From positions 1,575,438-1,639,437 of the forward strand of contig JABBOT010000006.1 in NCBI GenBank assembly GCA_016165875.1: 64,000 nucleotides of DNA, written 5' to 3'. A model generated the notes under the pieces. That model saw only the letters and a list, made by a program, of their open reading frames with translations. It had not been told where the DNA came from and ran no database searches. A program made the translations under genes and the position numbers. Position 1 is the stretch's first letter. The number at the start of each line of letters is the position of its first letter. This document shows positions 34,669 to 48,700 of this stretch, piece by piece. This DNA is from Acanthopleura granulata. Its lineage: Eukaryota > Mollusca > Polyplacophora > Chitonida > Chitonidae.

Positions 34669-34855
34669 CATCAGCAACAACAACAACACATGTAACCATG
34701 GTTATCAGACACGGAAGTCACAAGAACGATCAGTTTGCGCTTGGCCGTTTTGCTAATTTACTAGGAGGAGTGGAAATGCGGTCATTTTTGATTATGTACT
34801 TTTGTGTTTCGTGTTTGTCTAAAGATGGGAAAATCTGCGGGCAGCGAGAAGCAAG

Positions 34856-34861
34856 AATAAA
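34856..34861 (+). terminator. Candidate poly(A) signal of FAS1 gene B
   Basis: AATAAA 188 bp after the stop codon. Further AATAAA copies occur near 35719 and 35741, so longer 3' UTRs are possible. Confidence 0.5.
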
Positions 34862-37800
34862 AAAACAATGAAATCACCCAGATCTTTGGACGATTACTAG
34901 TGGTACGAAATGACTACTGGTATTTCGGCATTCCGGTGGATCTCCTGTATCAGTTTGGGCATCTTGAGAGTTCTGAAAAGACTTCACTGGTAGCTATAAT
35001 TCACAACCATAAAAAGTCGATGAAGATTATCCTGTGTGTTTTCCTGAAAGCGCACTAAAAATCCCACACATGGTCAGCATTACTGGACCTTAGGATTCTT
35101 TAACCGGCCTATTTCAATCACGTTTCAAGTTCCGTGTTTTGAAGAGTCAGTTACTGAAACTACTGATCCGGTCATCCGACCACGTTGCTGAAAACAAAAA
35201 ATGATTATTTGCCAGGAGCGCATCAGATAATCAACATGTAACATCTGCTTATTGGTTTATAAAGGCACGTGTAGCTAGAATTGTAAATTTACTGGTACTT
35301 ATTGAGATTTGTATTATTATTATTATTGTTATCATTATTATTATTATGATTTTTCCTTTTCTCCCCTTCTCCCGTCCGAAAATATCCCCGGAGAATCTGT
35401 GGCTGCATGAGTAAAGTAGCTTTTACCTCAATGATAAGAAATTAAGCTAAATCATTGTAATCCCATTGTGTACAAACGTTCTCTGGGAACTCTCTTAGTA
35501 AGAGTATTATTGTTTTTTGGAGACTGTGTTTTCATTGTGTGGCACCGATTTTAGTGCTAAAACATTTGCTACCAATCGGTAGCAATCGAGTTTTCAGCAC
35601 TTGGGTCTGAGCTATTCACAGGAAGTATTGTCCCAAACAATAATATAAATAATGAAAATAAGCCTTCTTTTCGAATTAGTCCGCTCATGTGTCTTGTGTT
35701 ATTCTGTCCTACCATTTTAATAAATGTTCGGATTATTTACAATAAATTCCTTTAGTAGTGTATTAAACTGATTCAACACGTCGAGCAGCCGTGTCCAGAT
35801 CTTGGCTTATTCAGTTGTCTTCTTTTCATTGTGTTTCGAAAATAGCATTTGAGAATTCCCGCGGTTGTCACATGTATGCCGCCATTGTATGCGATGACCA
35901 TGCATGGTAGCTAGCGCTGGACCATGACGATGCTGTTCGCAGAAATCGACAATGTCTAAAGTTCTCGTCGGCACACCTTTAGTATTAAACAGTGTTTTTA
36001 CAAAGACTAAAAAAGTGTTACGTTTTTTTTTCACATTTCTATAGAAGTATACATTTTGTCTCATGCTCTTGTACTAACAGAAAGATCGTATCACATATAA
36101 GATAAACGTCATACCTTTTCAGGCTACCTGTATAAACCGCATCGGGCCCCAGGATATAAAAGGTGTCTTAGACTTAAGTCAGACTTTAGTCTTAATCTGT
36201 TATATTACTCCTGAACTTATAAATTTGAAACTAAGCGCTAATCGCCACGTCTTTGTCATGAAGGTCTGAGACATCTCCTAGTATTAAAATAAAACTAGAG
36301 TCGATAGGCACTGACATGTATTCTATGATGAATGCTCAGGTTTCTTGCATGTAGACAATTCTGCTGCCTGGTCTTTGTTTATGATCAAGACACTAAAGTA
36401 AATCTATCATCATTTGACACTTTTTACTGAATTGTTACTTCACATCTACTCACTATAGTACTTTCTACAATGAACATGTAACAAAACTGGACACCAGAAT
36501 GGTTAAATCTGTGCATCATCTTTAGAACTATTTGTTACTGGTCGTACTTTGGTCAACAACTTCCTGTCTGAGAGGTGGGAAATTGTCATGATTATAAAAT
36601 GGATTGCTATTCGTTCTCATAGAATACATAAAAATCTTCACGTCAGCCGGGACAAGGTCCACTTGACTAGGAAAATTCAGACTTCAACTCAGTTTGACAG
36701 CTTATTTGATACCGCCTGGATTTCAAAATTTTGTGTCACTTGTGCTTCGGCATGTTATGCATGTACCATCCATGCCTTTATTTTAAAATTTTAAGAATGT
36801 TTAATTTTAGTTAAGTTTGAAAAGTTCTACGTAAGTACAAAATTGCCTTGCGAAATCGGAATGTAATAAAATATATATAAAATTCTAGCTGACATTGAAA
36901 TAAAGGTATCTCGAGTGCCCTTTGATTGCAACTGTGCATAAAACCATGGATTCAATGTAACAAGCATGAATGCTTTTAAAGCCCCATATCCTCGAGTTTA
37001 GCCGAATTAAAATACTGTTATGACGCATATCTTCAGAGATATTGGACGCTCTGAAAACTGGCGACTGTCTCCACTTACTAATGACGTCTTATGAATTGCA
37101 ATGAGCATTGCTGCAACTTTTTCTTACCTCATTCTGCTTAAATCATGGGGCTGGGGAGAATAGAAGTTGTTACGTTTTTAACACTTACATGAACACTTAG
37201 ATTAAATCCCTCAGTGAGGTAATTAACCACATACCGGATTTCATTTGTCAGTTGTCACCATTTGCCAACTATCACAATCCGATCGGTGGGATCACTATCG
37301 TATTTCTTGAAGCAGGCGTTTTACCTCAGGAACAGGATGTCAGTTGCAACAGACAAATCAGTGACCTGTTGTCTTACGCATATCGCCCAGAACAATCCTC
37401 ACATCGCCATTTTAATATACATATGTTGAGCTAAGATGGAATAAATATAGCATCTTCGCTTGTTGAAAGATCTCAACATGCGGTTCAGATTATGATTTTG
37501 GTTCTGCAGACTGTTGCTTAGCAACATAACCATACTAATACCATAGCTGTCAGAACTACTTAGTGAAGGAAACCAGACTGCCAGCGCTAAACAATCGACC
37601 TTCTACATCTTACTTACTTTCCTTCATATAATGCACTGATATAAACACTATACTGATGTAAGGACAAGTGGTGTTTAACGAAAAAACAGACTAGGAAAAC
37701 GACCAGCTAATTGTTTATTGTCAGTGAAACCAGGGGAATCTACCAATTCCCTGTCCCTGGTTCCCTGTTGGTTTTGAAATTCGGCAAAAAAGCAGTATAA

Positions 37801-37894
37801 GAAATATACGACGTCGTGAGCAATTACCAAGCAATAAATTCAAGTGACAAGCAAACGAGAACCACAAACTCTTAGTTTTCATTTCTATAGCATA
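34862..37894. other. Intergenic or 3' UTR, no gene seen
   Basis: AT-rich, with a short ATT-rich patch near 35311-35350 and a partly palindromic stretch near 36165-36200 (CTTAGACTTAAGTCAGACTT). No coding exon was recognised. Confidence 0.4.
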
Positions 37895-40800
37895 CAATTT
37901 TATTCATTTAACATCTACACAGACAGTTGGTTTACATATGGCCTATCTAGAGACAATCGGAACACTAATGGCGATTTGAGGACAATGTGGTTTCTCAGAT
38001 GGTAGTCTTATATACAGACTCGTGTGCACGTATGGCTGCAGGTAAGCGAGGGACAACGAGACAACTGGCAAAGCTCTTGGTATAACATTAGCAAAGGTGA
38101 TCAGAAAACTCTGGCTACCACATTCAAATTGATATAAATGGGCAGAGGCTGGAGAGCTGAACAAGTCTGTGGACCTGGGAATAGTTTTTGTATGCTGAAA
38201 AATCTGCTCCACTTATGGACATACCAATAATGTCTATAGATCTATAGCACTGGCAAAATGTGGGCTATGACACAGTACCTGCACTAGTACAACGGCCCAA
38301 AGAACAATAAGAATGTATCAATCCACAACTACACAAAGATGGAATACATTTCTGTGGAATGTGTGAAAAATTTTACCCACATACATTTTTCGATTACATT
38401 AGAAAGACGACATTAAAGCAGTTACTTATAGTCCAGAACCCAGTTCTGCAAAACAATCGTAATCTTACCTGGTGGACAACCTCATTGCAACTACAAAGAG
38501 TAAAGGCATAGACTTACACGGAGGTCAGATGACAGAGGACTGGTATCCGATTTTTTTTTCTGGGACAACTAGTTGTCTGTCTGTCCTTTCTAAGATGTGA
38601 GAGAAGAGGGGAGTACAGCTACGTTGTTTCACATGTTCTGACGTTTACGTTTTTACACAATAATGATACAGTACGTAAAATTACACAGATAGTTACCGAT
38701 ACCACCACAATTACGTTCATTTGAAGAGAAATAACCACGAAGACTACACCTACACCTTAGAAGTGTCCTTTACACTCAGCCAGCATTGTCACAACACGAG
38801 AAGCGTATGAATTTCGAGCACCTTTGCAGCTACATAAGCCATCAGCAGGTTGATGTGGTCAACAATGTTCAACAGGGATTAACAATATACTAAGTGGCTG
38901 TCAACAATGTAAACGATGAAAATCAACAATAGAGTGGCAACAAGGCTACGCGTCGCGGATATTTGACAACAGCATCAAAAGTAATAAAACGATAACAGTA
39001 CAAGGAGGTGTACGCCTTCAAGTGCTAAGAATACAGATACAGAGGTGTTAACGGATAGTAAATTTGATATCAGCTCTAATGCCTGATTTGTGCTACTACT
39101 AGAACCTAGGGCATTTTGATTGTGTTTATGTACACGTAGCTCGGTGGGCACAAGGTCGGGGACAGGTATGACTAGATAGCTTGCACATAGCTGCTATCCA
39201 GGCATTACTTCATCAGACAATGAAAATCTCTTCCTTTTATACACAGTATTTGATTATGACCTCATAATAACCCTAGAAAAAAACACGCGTTTCTTTTGAA
39301 CAAACTGAGTTTGATTATGAGCTAATTTTTCTGATTTAGACTTTTTCAAATAGTAACAAGGCAGAACAAAATGTTTCTGCGTTTCACTCAACCGTAAATC
39401 ATTCCTGAAACTAAATTTTAAGGATTATCCAGGTTCAGCTGACTGACCACGAACAAATATTTTAGTTGAAATCCAACTGTTATCATAAATCGGAACTCTT
39501 CAGTCATGTAAACAGAGGCTGCAGCGCTGCAGACTAAAATTAGACTTGCGTGTTGCCAGAGTGAAAGAAAAAAAAAAGAAAAACCTAAATCTTACTGAAG
39601 CTGCAAAAAACATTCCTTAACAGACATTGCATATATCAAGTCTCTATGGATCGGAACAAAATGTCCACCGCATCCCTTTTTGTAATAGGAGCAGCAGAAT
39701 CACAGCTTTGGGTTGCACTGAACAACAGTTAATTTTAACAAGTTGGTTAAGCTTTTATGCAGGGACTGGGAATCTGTGACGAATAGAAAGGGTAGAAAAT
39801 CGAAGCCGACTGGCTGAGAGTAGACATAGGATCCTGGGTTAAGGTCTGTAACCTTGGTCACGCTTGATTGGGGGCCTCCGTGGCACAGTCGGTTATCGCA
39901 GCACAATGACCCGAAGCCTCCCACCATTGCGGTCGCTGTGAGTTCAAGACCAGCTCATGTTGGCTTCCTCTCCGGCCATAAGTGGGAAGGTCTGCCAGCA
40001 ACCTGCGGATGATCGTGGGTTTCCCCCTGGCTCTGTCCGGTTCCCTCCCATCAAAATGCTGGCCGCCGTCGTATAAGTGAAATATTCTTGAGTATGGCGT
40101 AGAACACCAATCAAATAAATAAATAAATGCTGATTTAAATTGTTACCAACCACAACTAGCTGACAAGGAAGATAAGATTTCCTGGGTGAAGGCCTGCAGT
40201 TTGGGCCACGCTTGGACAAATGAGCAGCACCTCAAATTCAGCCAACCCTTGACATAGCCTGCATATGGATTTGCCTGTTGACCTGTTTATTGTGGCACCT
40301 ATAGTAGCTTGTGTCTGCTACAACCTCTCCCCTCCAAACTTGTGAGTTCATCAGTCAACATTTGGTAACTTTCATTTCATGCAAATTAAAACAGTGTCTT
40401 CAGATCAATAAGGATTCAGGGTTATCTAATCATAATTTTTGTGAACCTCAGAAATTATTCACACTGGCCAAAGCATTTCTAAGTACCAAAAAAAAAATCC
40501 TCAACTTGCATCTAAAAGTGCCTCTTTTCGAACAATTCATCACATTTTTACGTGTAACAGGCCAACATGTTCAATATAAACGTTCTTTCATGAGTGTTTT
40601 GTTTAAATCCTGCGCTACAGAGAAAAGTCAAGAGCCCAAGTTGATATTCGAAGCTCACCTGCTGCAATACTGAATAACACCAAAGACCATTATTACTGAC
40701 AATGTACATTAAGTTCATATACTGTAACAACTACAAATCCCTAGTTCACTAGAAAATGGCCATCCTTCTGTACACCCATAAATCAGCTACAAATGACCCT

Positions 40801-43800
40801 CAAAAAGCGATTCTCCATTTTCAAGAAATACAGCAGTATACATGTAAGTGTTCCAAAATGGACGACTATGGCAAGCCTTGAACAATGTTCCTCCCAACCA
40901 GCCAATCAGAGTAAACCTATGTATATCAGAACGTGTCTATACAAACAGTAGAGTTGTGCCCCAAAAAACGGATTCCACACAACTTATCTCAACATTTTTA
41001 AATAGGAAATCCATCATCCACTTTACAGAAAACTGTCTTTATATACAATTAGCCTTGTAACAGTTATACATATATGTATGGCACTAACTGGAGATTTGGG
41101 ATCAAACCTTCAACAACAAACAGCAGGATATCATTATCTTTGTATTGAGGCATCTCACAGGGGGTTTTCTACACAATTTTGTTTTAGAAACTCATTCTGA
41201 ACAAATCAGAAAACCTAATATTTTTTCGTCACCAATGTATCAAAAAATTTATTTCCTGAAAACTCAACAGGAAATTTGTCTAAATCTTAATTTTCCCTTA
41301 TTTTTCATTGTGGCTAGAAAACCCCCTGCCTTATTTCCATCCTTGTGTCTATGTAATACCAAACTGCAGGCCAAAATTCACATTTCAACGTATAAGCCAA
41401 AAATCACACCATGGCTTAAGCTAACATGTGCCGGCCCTGAAAAGGTGAAGAAGGCTGTTATAATATTGTATTTTTAATTCCAAATCTCCAAGGTACCTTC
41501 ACAAAGTATCAAAGTTCAGCATCACAAATAAAACAGCACTAAAATGTATCAGCTCTTTGAGATCTCACACGGAATGTGAAGTAACAAAACAACACTATGC
41601 ATCATCCATACAGAAACAGTTTGCCTACCCTGGTCCTCATCCAGTCATTTCATGCCCTTCGCATTGGCAGAGGCAGGAGTTATATCCCTTGATTAAACTT
41701 CCTGCTGCCTCCACCACAGGGTGCTGCATGGAGTCAGGTTCAGTAAAATAAGCAAAAAAGAGTGCCCAAAAATTACGAACAGTTTTGGTTTACCCTCATT
41801 GAATATGAACGCAGATTTTGTCATCTTATAACAAAACTTGTGTATGACAAAAAGCATGAAAAAGCAGATAGATTTACAAGGACATATACAGCTTTTTGCT
41901 GATGTAAGCTATCATCAGCAAACCAACATCAGCAGCCGAGAGCCCTGCAGTAAAGTTCTTAGTATATCATTTCATGCATCACCAATAATATGAATTTCAA
42001 GTCATGACTTTTCATGATAATTTCTGATATAATCTGAAGACATCTTCTAAACATTTCACGATTTGAAAACTATCCCCAGATCTCAACTGTTTCAGAAATA
42101 CCATGCCAAAGGTTAGGTTAATTGCTAATCGTGTCCAACATGTTTCCATGGCAACCACTCAATTTACAAATTAATAAATCAGAACTAATCTCATCATATA
42201 CTTACTTGAAATTCTTAGTACAATAATAGAGGTATATAAATACATAAATTAAATCTTAGGTTACTAGCCATTATTATTATTAAGAGTCAGTGACATAATT
42301 TAAGGAGAAAAAAAATGACCAGAAATGAACTAAAGATTCTGTTGTTGTTGATGCACTCCTTCCTCCAAAAGAGAGTTATCTGCCCTTCCTCCCCTAGTTG
42401 ACAAACTAACATCGCGGAAGTTTCAGTGGTGTCTTACTAGCTTCCTGTCACTTTCATCCCATAATGCTCTAAAGTGGCTGCAAGATAAGAGAGAGTCACC
42501 TCCCCTATGGAAACTCACTAATCATTATTTCACAGGTTTTCATAACCATATACAGTATAAATGTGTAAATAGATAAGAGCTGTGATAAACGTTCAACATT
42601 CATCGATCACACGTTCGTTAGATCTCAGAGGAATGCGGTAATAATCACTGGGATAAACCCTGACCTAATCAGATTCTATGATACATCTCTTTCCACCAAT
42701 CAAAATGCCTATTGCATCAGTATTTACATAAATTGCAAAAAATCTCAATATTCTTTCTGCAAAGCAGAGAAAAATCTACAGACAGCAACTATGCACACAA
42801 AACACATTTTAAGTCTCTATAAAAACGTTCATTCATACAACATTTTATTAGCGAACACTTTAAATCGTAATAAATGACCACTTACTTTAAGAGTAATGGA
42901 CACATCATGCAGAATGAATATTAGCATCTAACCTGCTGACTAGCCTTTTGCTTTAATCACTCCCCGCTTGGCAGTTTAAAAACATTGCCATGAATCCAAT
43001 GCAAATGTTAAACAGGTCTCACACAGGAGATGAGAAGACTTGGTCGAAAAAAACAAAAGCTGTTCACAGCCAGATTTGAACCACTGAACTGTGACTGAAA
43101 TGAGATGTCTGATCAGTGCCAACTGTTTTTAGGTTCTACACTGTCCTATTACTCCTGTACATTGCAAGTCCATGACTGCTCCATCATTGAAGAACACAGT
43201 TAAGCAACCAGATTTAATACAAGATCCAAAGTCCATACATATCTGTGTATTGTAAGTTTACAATACGTGCAGCTCTGCAATCAAGCCTACAACTTACAGC
43301 CTACACAATCAATTTGCTCATGACATGAAAGTGACAACTTAATCTGCTCTTCTTTTTCACTATATATAGGTCTTGATAAACACTAGGTGGGCAGTATTGG
43401 TAAAGTTATGAATAGATCAACTGACAGTTTAATGGCTGTGGAGTTAAAAGAGGAATACATGCAATACGGGAGTTTCGACATTGAACTCTTTTGTCACTAA
43501 AGGAGAGAAAAGCCCTACTGTACCACGTGACCTGTCAGAAGTGTTAGGAAGTTATTTCTGACTACATTTACTATAAGATAGGCGTCTAAGAAAAGTTTCA
43601 AAAAAGGTACTTAGACTAGACGTACAATGGGAAAAACTGAGGAGCTGACATTCTTTTTAATTTAAGAAGCTCCTGATTGAAGGAGAGGTCGTGTACCTCC
43701 CTGACAAGACAGATGACTGGTAAATTAAAATCAACAAAATTGCCTGACATTTTTAACCAATCATATGACACAGTTGAACTCTTTTTACCTTCTATGACAC

Positions 43801-45490
43801 AAGAGTTCGAACTCAAAACTCCCCTACTGAAACTCGACCTGCTCAGAAAGTACATACCTATACATCAGGTGCATGATGAATCATAATTGTAATAAATATA
43901 ACATCATCTCTACATTACTATATACACATACAGATATGCTTGCATCTCAACTTGATGAAGCTGTTCAGATGTCCGTTTGATTTAAAATTATATATTATCT
44001 TTTTATAATACTTTCTACACCTTTTTACCTCTCTCTCTATATATATAAAAGGGTGCTATGTGCAAGTTCACAAAGAAATTCGCCTTTCATTGCTGCAGAT
44101 TTAGGTTTTGGTAAATGCTGTGGATAGTAGGGGTGAATTGGTTTTTACATTGTCAGTCCCACTGCAAATGTCTGCGATAACTGATACCTTCTCAAGTCAG
44201 GGTTTACTAGCCATACATCCAATACTCCCTGCTGGTCTTCATGAAATTTCCGTCAAACCTACCAATACCATAAATGGATGGGACCAAATTTTCTTTTCAA
44301 AACACATTAATACCCTAAATGATCGGAAAAATCCCCTTAACAAAGTCAATTTTTACGGGCAAGCTCATGTCATAAAACATCACTTTTGGTGCTGAAACTT
44401 GGATTCTTCCAGTAGGATATCATCCAAACTATCAAACAAACTTCAACAAAAAATCAAAAGAACTCTCTGAATCAAGAAAAATGAGCAACTTAGTCACGGA
44501 GAAACTTTAGGTCATTCACCTCTAATTAGCAGATTAATTCCTTAATAGATCTATGTCATGAACAGATTTCAGTAATTTCCTTGTAATTATAAAGTCTGTG
44601 GAGTAAAAATTATCTCTAAGTCTCAAGACTGTCAATAAAATCCGTGACTGTGATAAGGAGACGTGATCTGAAGCACTGTGGCTAAGGCTTACTAAGTCAT
44701 TCCTGTAATATAATACAAGTTCTTTACTTTTTAATCTTCACGTTGATCTTCAATGGCTATATAAATGATGATCAGCTTTTACTATCAATGGAAATGTGCA
44801 GAACAATGTAGTTCTTCATGTCTTTTGAATATTGCGACAGAGTATATTGTTTCAATACACTGATTGCAGGACACAATACTGACTCATAGGCATCGTTTTC
44901 ACTAATACCAATGCTTGATGTCCTTAACTGATCCACCTACAGGTCAACAACATGCACTTGCAAAGGGAGACAATCAATTAGGTACATTACGTTATCAGGC
45001 ATATCCTGCTCAAATGAGACATCTCCATGGCAACAGTCCGCAATAGCGAACTTGGACCTGCCCAGCAGAGGACAATGCCATCTTACTTTAGTATTCACTC
45101 AGTCAAACAATATCGCACATGCTTTTTCGAGTTTGAAACCTGTCACTTCTTTCACAAAAAAAAAACAGAGAAGAAAAACCATCTTTACATATTTAACAAA
45201 ATGCCACCAGGCTATACTGTACACTCTAAAAAAATCCCTGTGCTTATCCAAATCTCCTTCACCACAGAACATTCTCCTCACCCTTTCTTTGTAATCTGCT
45301 TAAAACCTGACTTTATCTAAGTGTCCACTGGCATTTGGAAGGTTTGGGCTAGCTACAAGCATGCAGAAATAAATGCATGGGCCTCATAGCCATGGAAGAA
45401 CACAGTTACCTCCCTGGCCATCATGACCACCTCGACACCATGACCACTTTCAACACGTTGAGTAGTCTTGGCTTATCTCCCTTTAATGCA
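37895..45490 (-). other. Region 3' of myosin V, possibly a long 3' UTR
   Basis: No exon of any gene was recognised in 7.6 kb. It has only one SINE (39871-40128) and no minisatellite, unlike the rest of the window. Read from the - strand, AATAAA (complement near 37900-37906, within CAATTTTATTCATTT) could be a distal poly(A) signal, and another AATAAA lies near 42843. UTR extent is inferred only. Confidence 0.3.
39871..40128 (+). repeat. SINE family A, full-length copy, + orientation
   Basis: Starts GGGGCCTCCGTGGCACAGTC (A-box-like TGGCACAGTCGG), B-box-like GTGAGTTCAAGACCAGC, core AGCAACCTGCGGATGATCGT, then GAGTATGGCGTAGAACACCA and an (AATA)n tail. This is the best + strand reference copy in the window. 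Diverged direct repeats (about 39832-39868 and 40178-40214, sharing TCCTGGGT-AAGG and CACGCTTG) lie on both sides. Confidence 0.92.
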
Positions 45491-45733
45491 TTAGAGTCTG
45501 TTCAGGAAGCCTAGGTGGAGATTGTTTGGCAGTTCGATCGTTTCCAGAGCGATGGCCGAGGGGTTGTAGGGGAATGTGACCGGGAACGAATGCTTTGCGT
45601 CCATCAGGAGGGTGTTACTTCCATCAGGGTCGCGACGACTCTTTAATTTCTCTTGGATCTTGCGGATGAACGAGATCGGGACGCGTTCCTCAAACTCATC
45701 CACAGGCGTGTACAGGTTCAGGATCTTCACAAT
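45491..45733 (-). CDS. MYO5: MYO5 terminal exon
   Basis: Acceptor GTCTCGCTGCAG. Reads [20 protein letters not shown], then [20 protein letters not shown], and ends LHLGFLNRL then TAA. Phase 0 in. This is the conserved end of the DIL domain. Confidence 0.97.
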   Translation of the reverse strand: MVKILNLYTPVDEFEERVPISFIRKIQEKLKSRRDPDGSNTLLMDAKHSFPVTFPYNPSAIALETIELPNNLHLGFLNRL

Positions 45734-48700
45734 CTGCAGCGAGACGGACACTGGGTGTATCAAAATGGCAACAGCTTACCTCATGCCACAGTGAGATCTG
45801 CGCTGTTTATCTGAGCCACAACAAAGTGTGAGCACATTATCTAAGTCAGAGTGAAGTTGGAGCAAATTAACCCAGCTACAGAAACATGTACAGTTTACAT
45901 GTACCTGAGCCACATTGAGGTTTAAGCAGCTCACCTTAGTCAGAGTGAAGTTTGAGCAGATTAATTGACACACTGAAAGATGAGGCCCATCAACACAAGC
46001 CACAATAAGGTTACAGCAGTTTACCTGATCCAAAATGAGACTGGAGCAGTTTACCTGATCCACAATGAGGTTGGAGCAGTTCACCCAAGCCACAGAGACA
46101 TTTGAGCAGATTAACTGAACCACAATTTGATTTGCGCAGCTTACCTGAGCCACTGTCAGGTTGTTACACATCTCACAGATACTGTCGACATCCGCCTCTG
46201 TCTTCCTGGCCTGCAGCAGCTGGGAAGCCTGTGTGATGGGCTCAAGTGTAGCTTGCGCTCCCGTCTCCTGCAACTTGTGGTCCCTCAACCACTGCTCCAG
46301 GTGACTCAAGTTATACCTGAAATCATAGGTGTGTGATTTGAATTACGATAATTAAAAAAAACCCCTTTTTAACAGGTATATGCACCAGCTAAATATTTAC
46401 ATGCACAAATTTATTTATGTAAGTTTAATTTAACTTTGAAGGTGAGATATCTTTTTCATGTATCACATGGTATTCACTCAGTCCACAGCATGCATTACAA
46501 GCATGATCAAAAGTAAACTACTTTCTATTTTCTATTTTTTCTTTTTTTTGGGGAAGCAGTAAACTTTAAGTTAAGAAATTTAAATCTGAGGTAGACTTAG
46601 GAAAACCACATCATTCTGTACCAAAACCAGCTAGAAAATATTAAAGAATGCTCCCATGAAATCTTAATCAATCTAGCAATAATTCTCACCTGATCAGCAT
46701 GTCTATCATTTTAACACTCGTTCTCACCTGATTTGCATGTCTATCATTTTAACACTCCTTCTCACCTGATTTGCATGTCTATCATTTTAACACTCGTTCT
46801 CACCTGATCAGCATGTCTATCATTTTAACACTCGTTCTCACCTGATTTGCATGTCTATCATTTTAACACTCGTCTCACCTGATCAGCATGTCTTCCTTTA
46901 TCGTTTTAACACTCGTTCTCACCTGATTTGCATGCCTTTAGACCAGTTACACATGTCTTTCCTCAACAGCAAGTTGTTCAGGGCTCCCGCAGACACAAAG
47001 TAAAACAACTGCAACAAAAAACAAAGGCGGTGTAATGCAATGTGACGCACAGGTAAGTCTTGTAATAAACGAGAGAAAATACTTTTTCATTGGTTGAAAT
47101 AAAAAAACTTAGATGTTGTAGCAAGGCTACCAAACAGCTTGCCTGTAGGCGATAGATGGCAAGAGAGTAAAGAATAAATGTTATTGAGATATTTAATTAA
47201 AATTGATTCTGATATGCAATATACTAAGTCAGGAATTCGGTAATTTACAGTATTTTATATGCATGCACAGAATCAGCGAGGGAATATCTCCCTTGTGTTA
47301 TAGTGCTCTACATGTGTGCCAACCCTGAGCTAAATACATGCAGTACTTTTTAAGATACTAACATTTTGTTTAACACTGATTCTAATACACCATACAAATT
47401 TCTTGTCAATGTGAAAGGCAAGGTACCTGTCCGTTATTCTTGGGCAGTAACCCAAGGGATCAAGGTCAAATGCATGACACGAGCGCGGACCTCATCGAAA
47501 GCAGGTGCATCGACTTTGAGTTCGGAGATCTGCGGCGATTTTTTGTTCTCCAGGTGATGGACCCAGGGTTGCGATGAATGCCAGAATTTTAATACCCCGA
47601 GTCCATCTTGACAGACTAACACCCCTTCTACCCCAGTTTTTCAAGGGGACAGGTCAAATGGCATACCTGCTGTCTGATAATTAACTTCCACATTATTCTT
47701 AATTACTTCCACCCTTTTCATCACTACCCAAATGCTAGATTGCCGCAAGGTAGGCCTAAATACTATTAGGAACTGTTAAATATATCCATGTAGGCTGTCT
47801 TACATGATTTAAATCCTTTTGATACAAATGTTACCACAGGCAGGCAAGGTGACCGGTCTGTGACAATTACCGTTATCACCCTTAAAATACTGCAAGCGCA
47901 CTCAATAACCTTTTGGGACAAAACTAAAAGGAAAACAAATGAAAGCACCACTCGAAACATAATTAAAAGTTTTATTCAATTCATAATAATTGTGTATAAA
48001 CCCCAACAAAACACTGAAGAAAACATCACGAAAGGAAGCCAATATTTGACCATAAGACACGGTCTATTTCCTTAAGAGCATTAACACTGAGTACTTCCGT
48101 GAAACTACTTCCAGTAATTTCACCACATTTTTTCATGCCTCTACAATGAGCCTCTGGCGATTCTCACCGATAGACCCATAAAATATGGTACATGGTATTC
48201 TTCTTGTCATAAATGGGGTCTTTGAAGGACCAGCAAGCCACGATACTTAAGAGAATTTTCCATGATACGGAAACTAATTTTGCTTATCTGCCTTATCACA
48301 CATGTGACTGAGACAGTTCGTACCATCCTTATCTGCCTTATCACACATGTGACTGAGACAGTTCCTACCATCCTTATCTGCCTTATGACACATGTGACTG
48401 AGACAGTTCCTACCATCCTTATCTGCCTTATCACACATGTGACCGAGATAGTTCCTACCATCCTTATCTGCCTTATCACACATGTGACCGAGACCGTTCC
48501 TACCATCCTTATCTGCCTTATCACACATGTGACTGAGACAGTTCGTACCATCCTTATCTGCCTTATCACACATGTGACTGAGACAGTTCCTACCATCCTT
48601 ATCTGCCTTATGACACATGTGACTGAGACAGTTCCTACCATCCTTATCTGCCTTATCACACATGTGACCGAGATAGTTCCTACCATCCTTATCTGCCTTA

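Noticed and set aside
45027..45320. 97-codon + strand frame near the end of the myosin gene
   Set aside because: Low-complexity lysine/phenylalanine-rich composition from AT-rich sequence and no recognisable motif; probably chance in the 3' region.
45776..46144. Extension of the penultimate myosin exon into the decapeptide repeat
   Set aside because: Family length and the perfect phase-0 join [13 protein letters not shown] to the last exon show that the donor at 46144 is the normal one.
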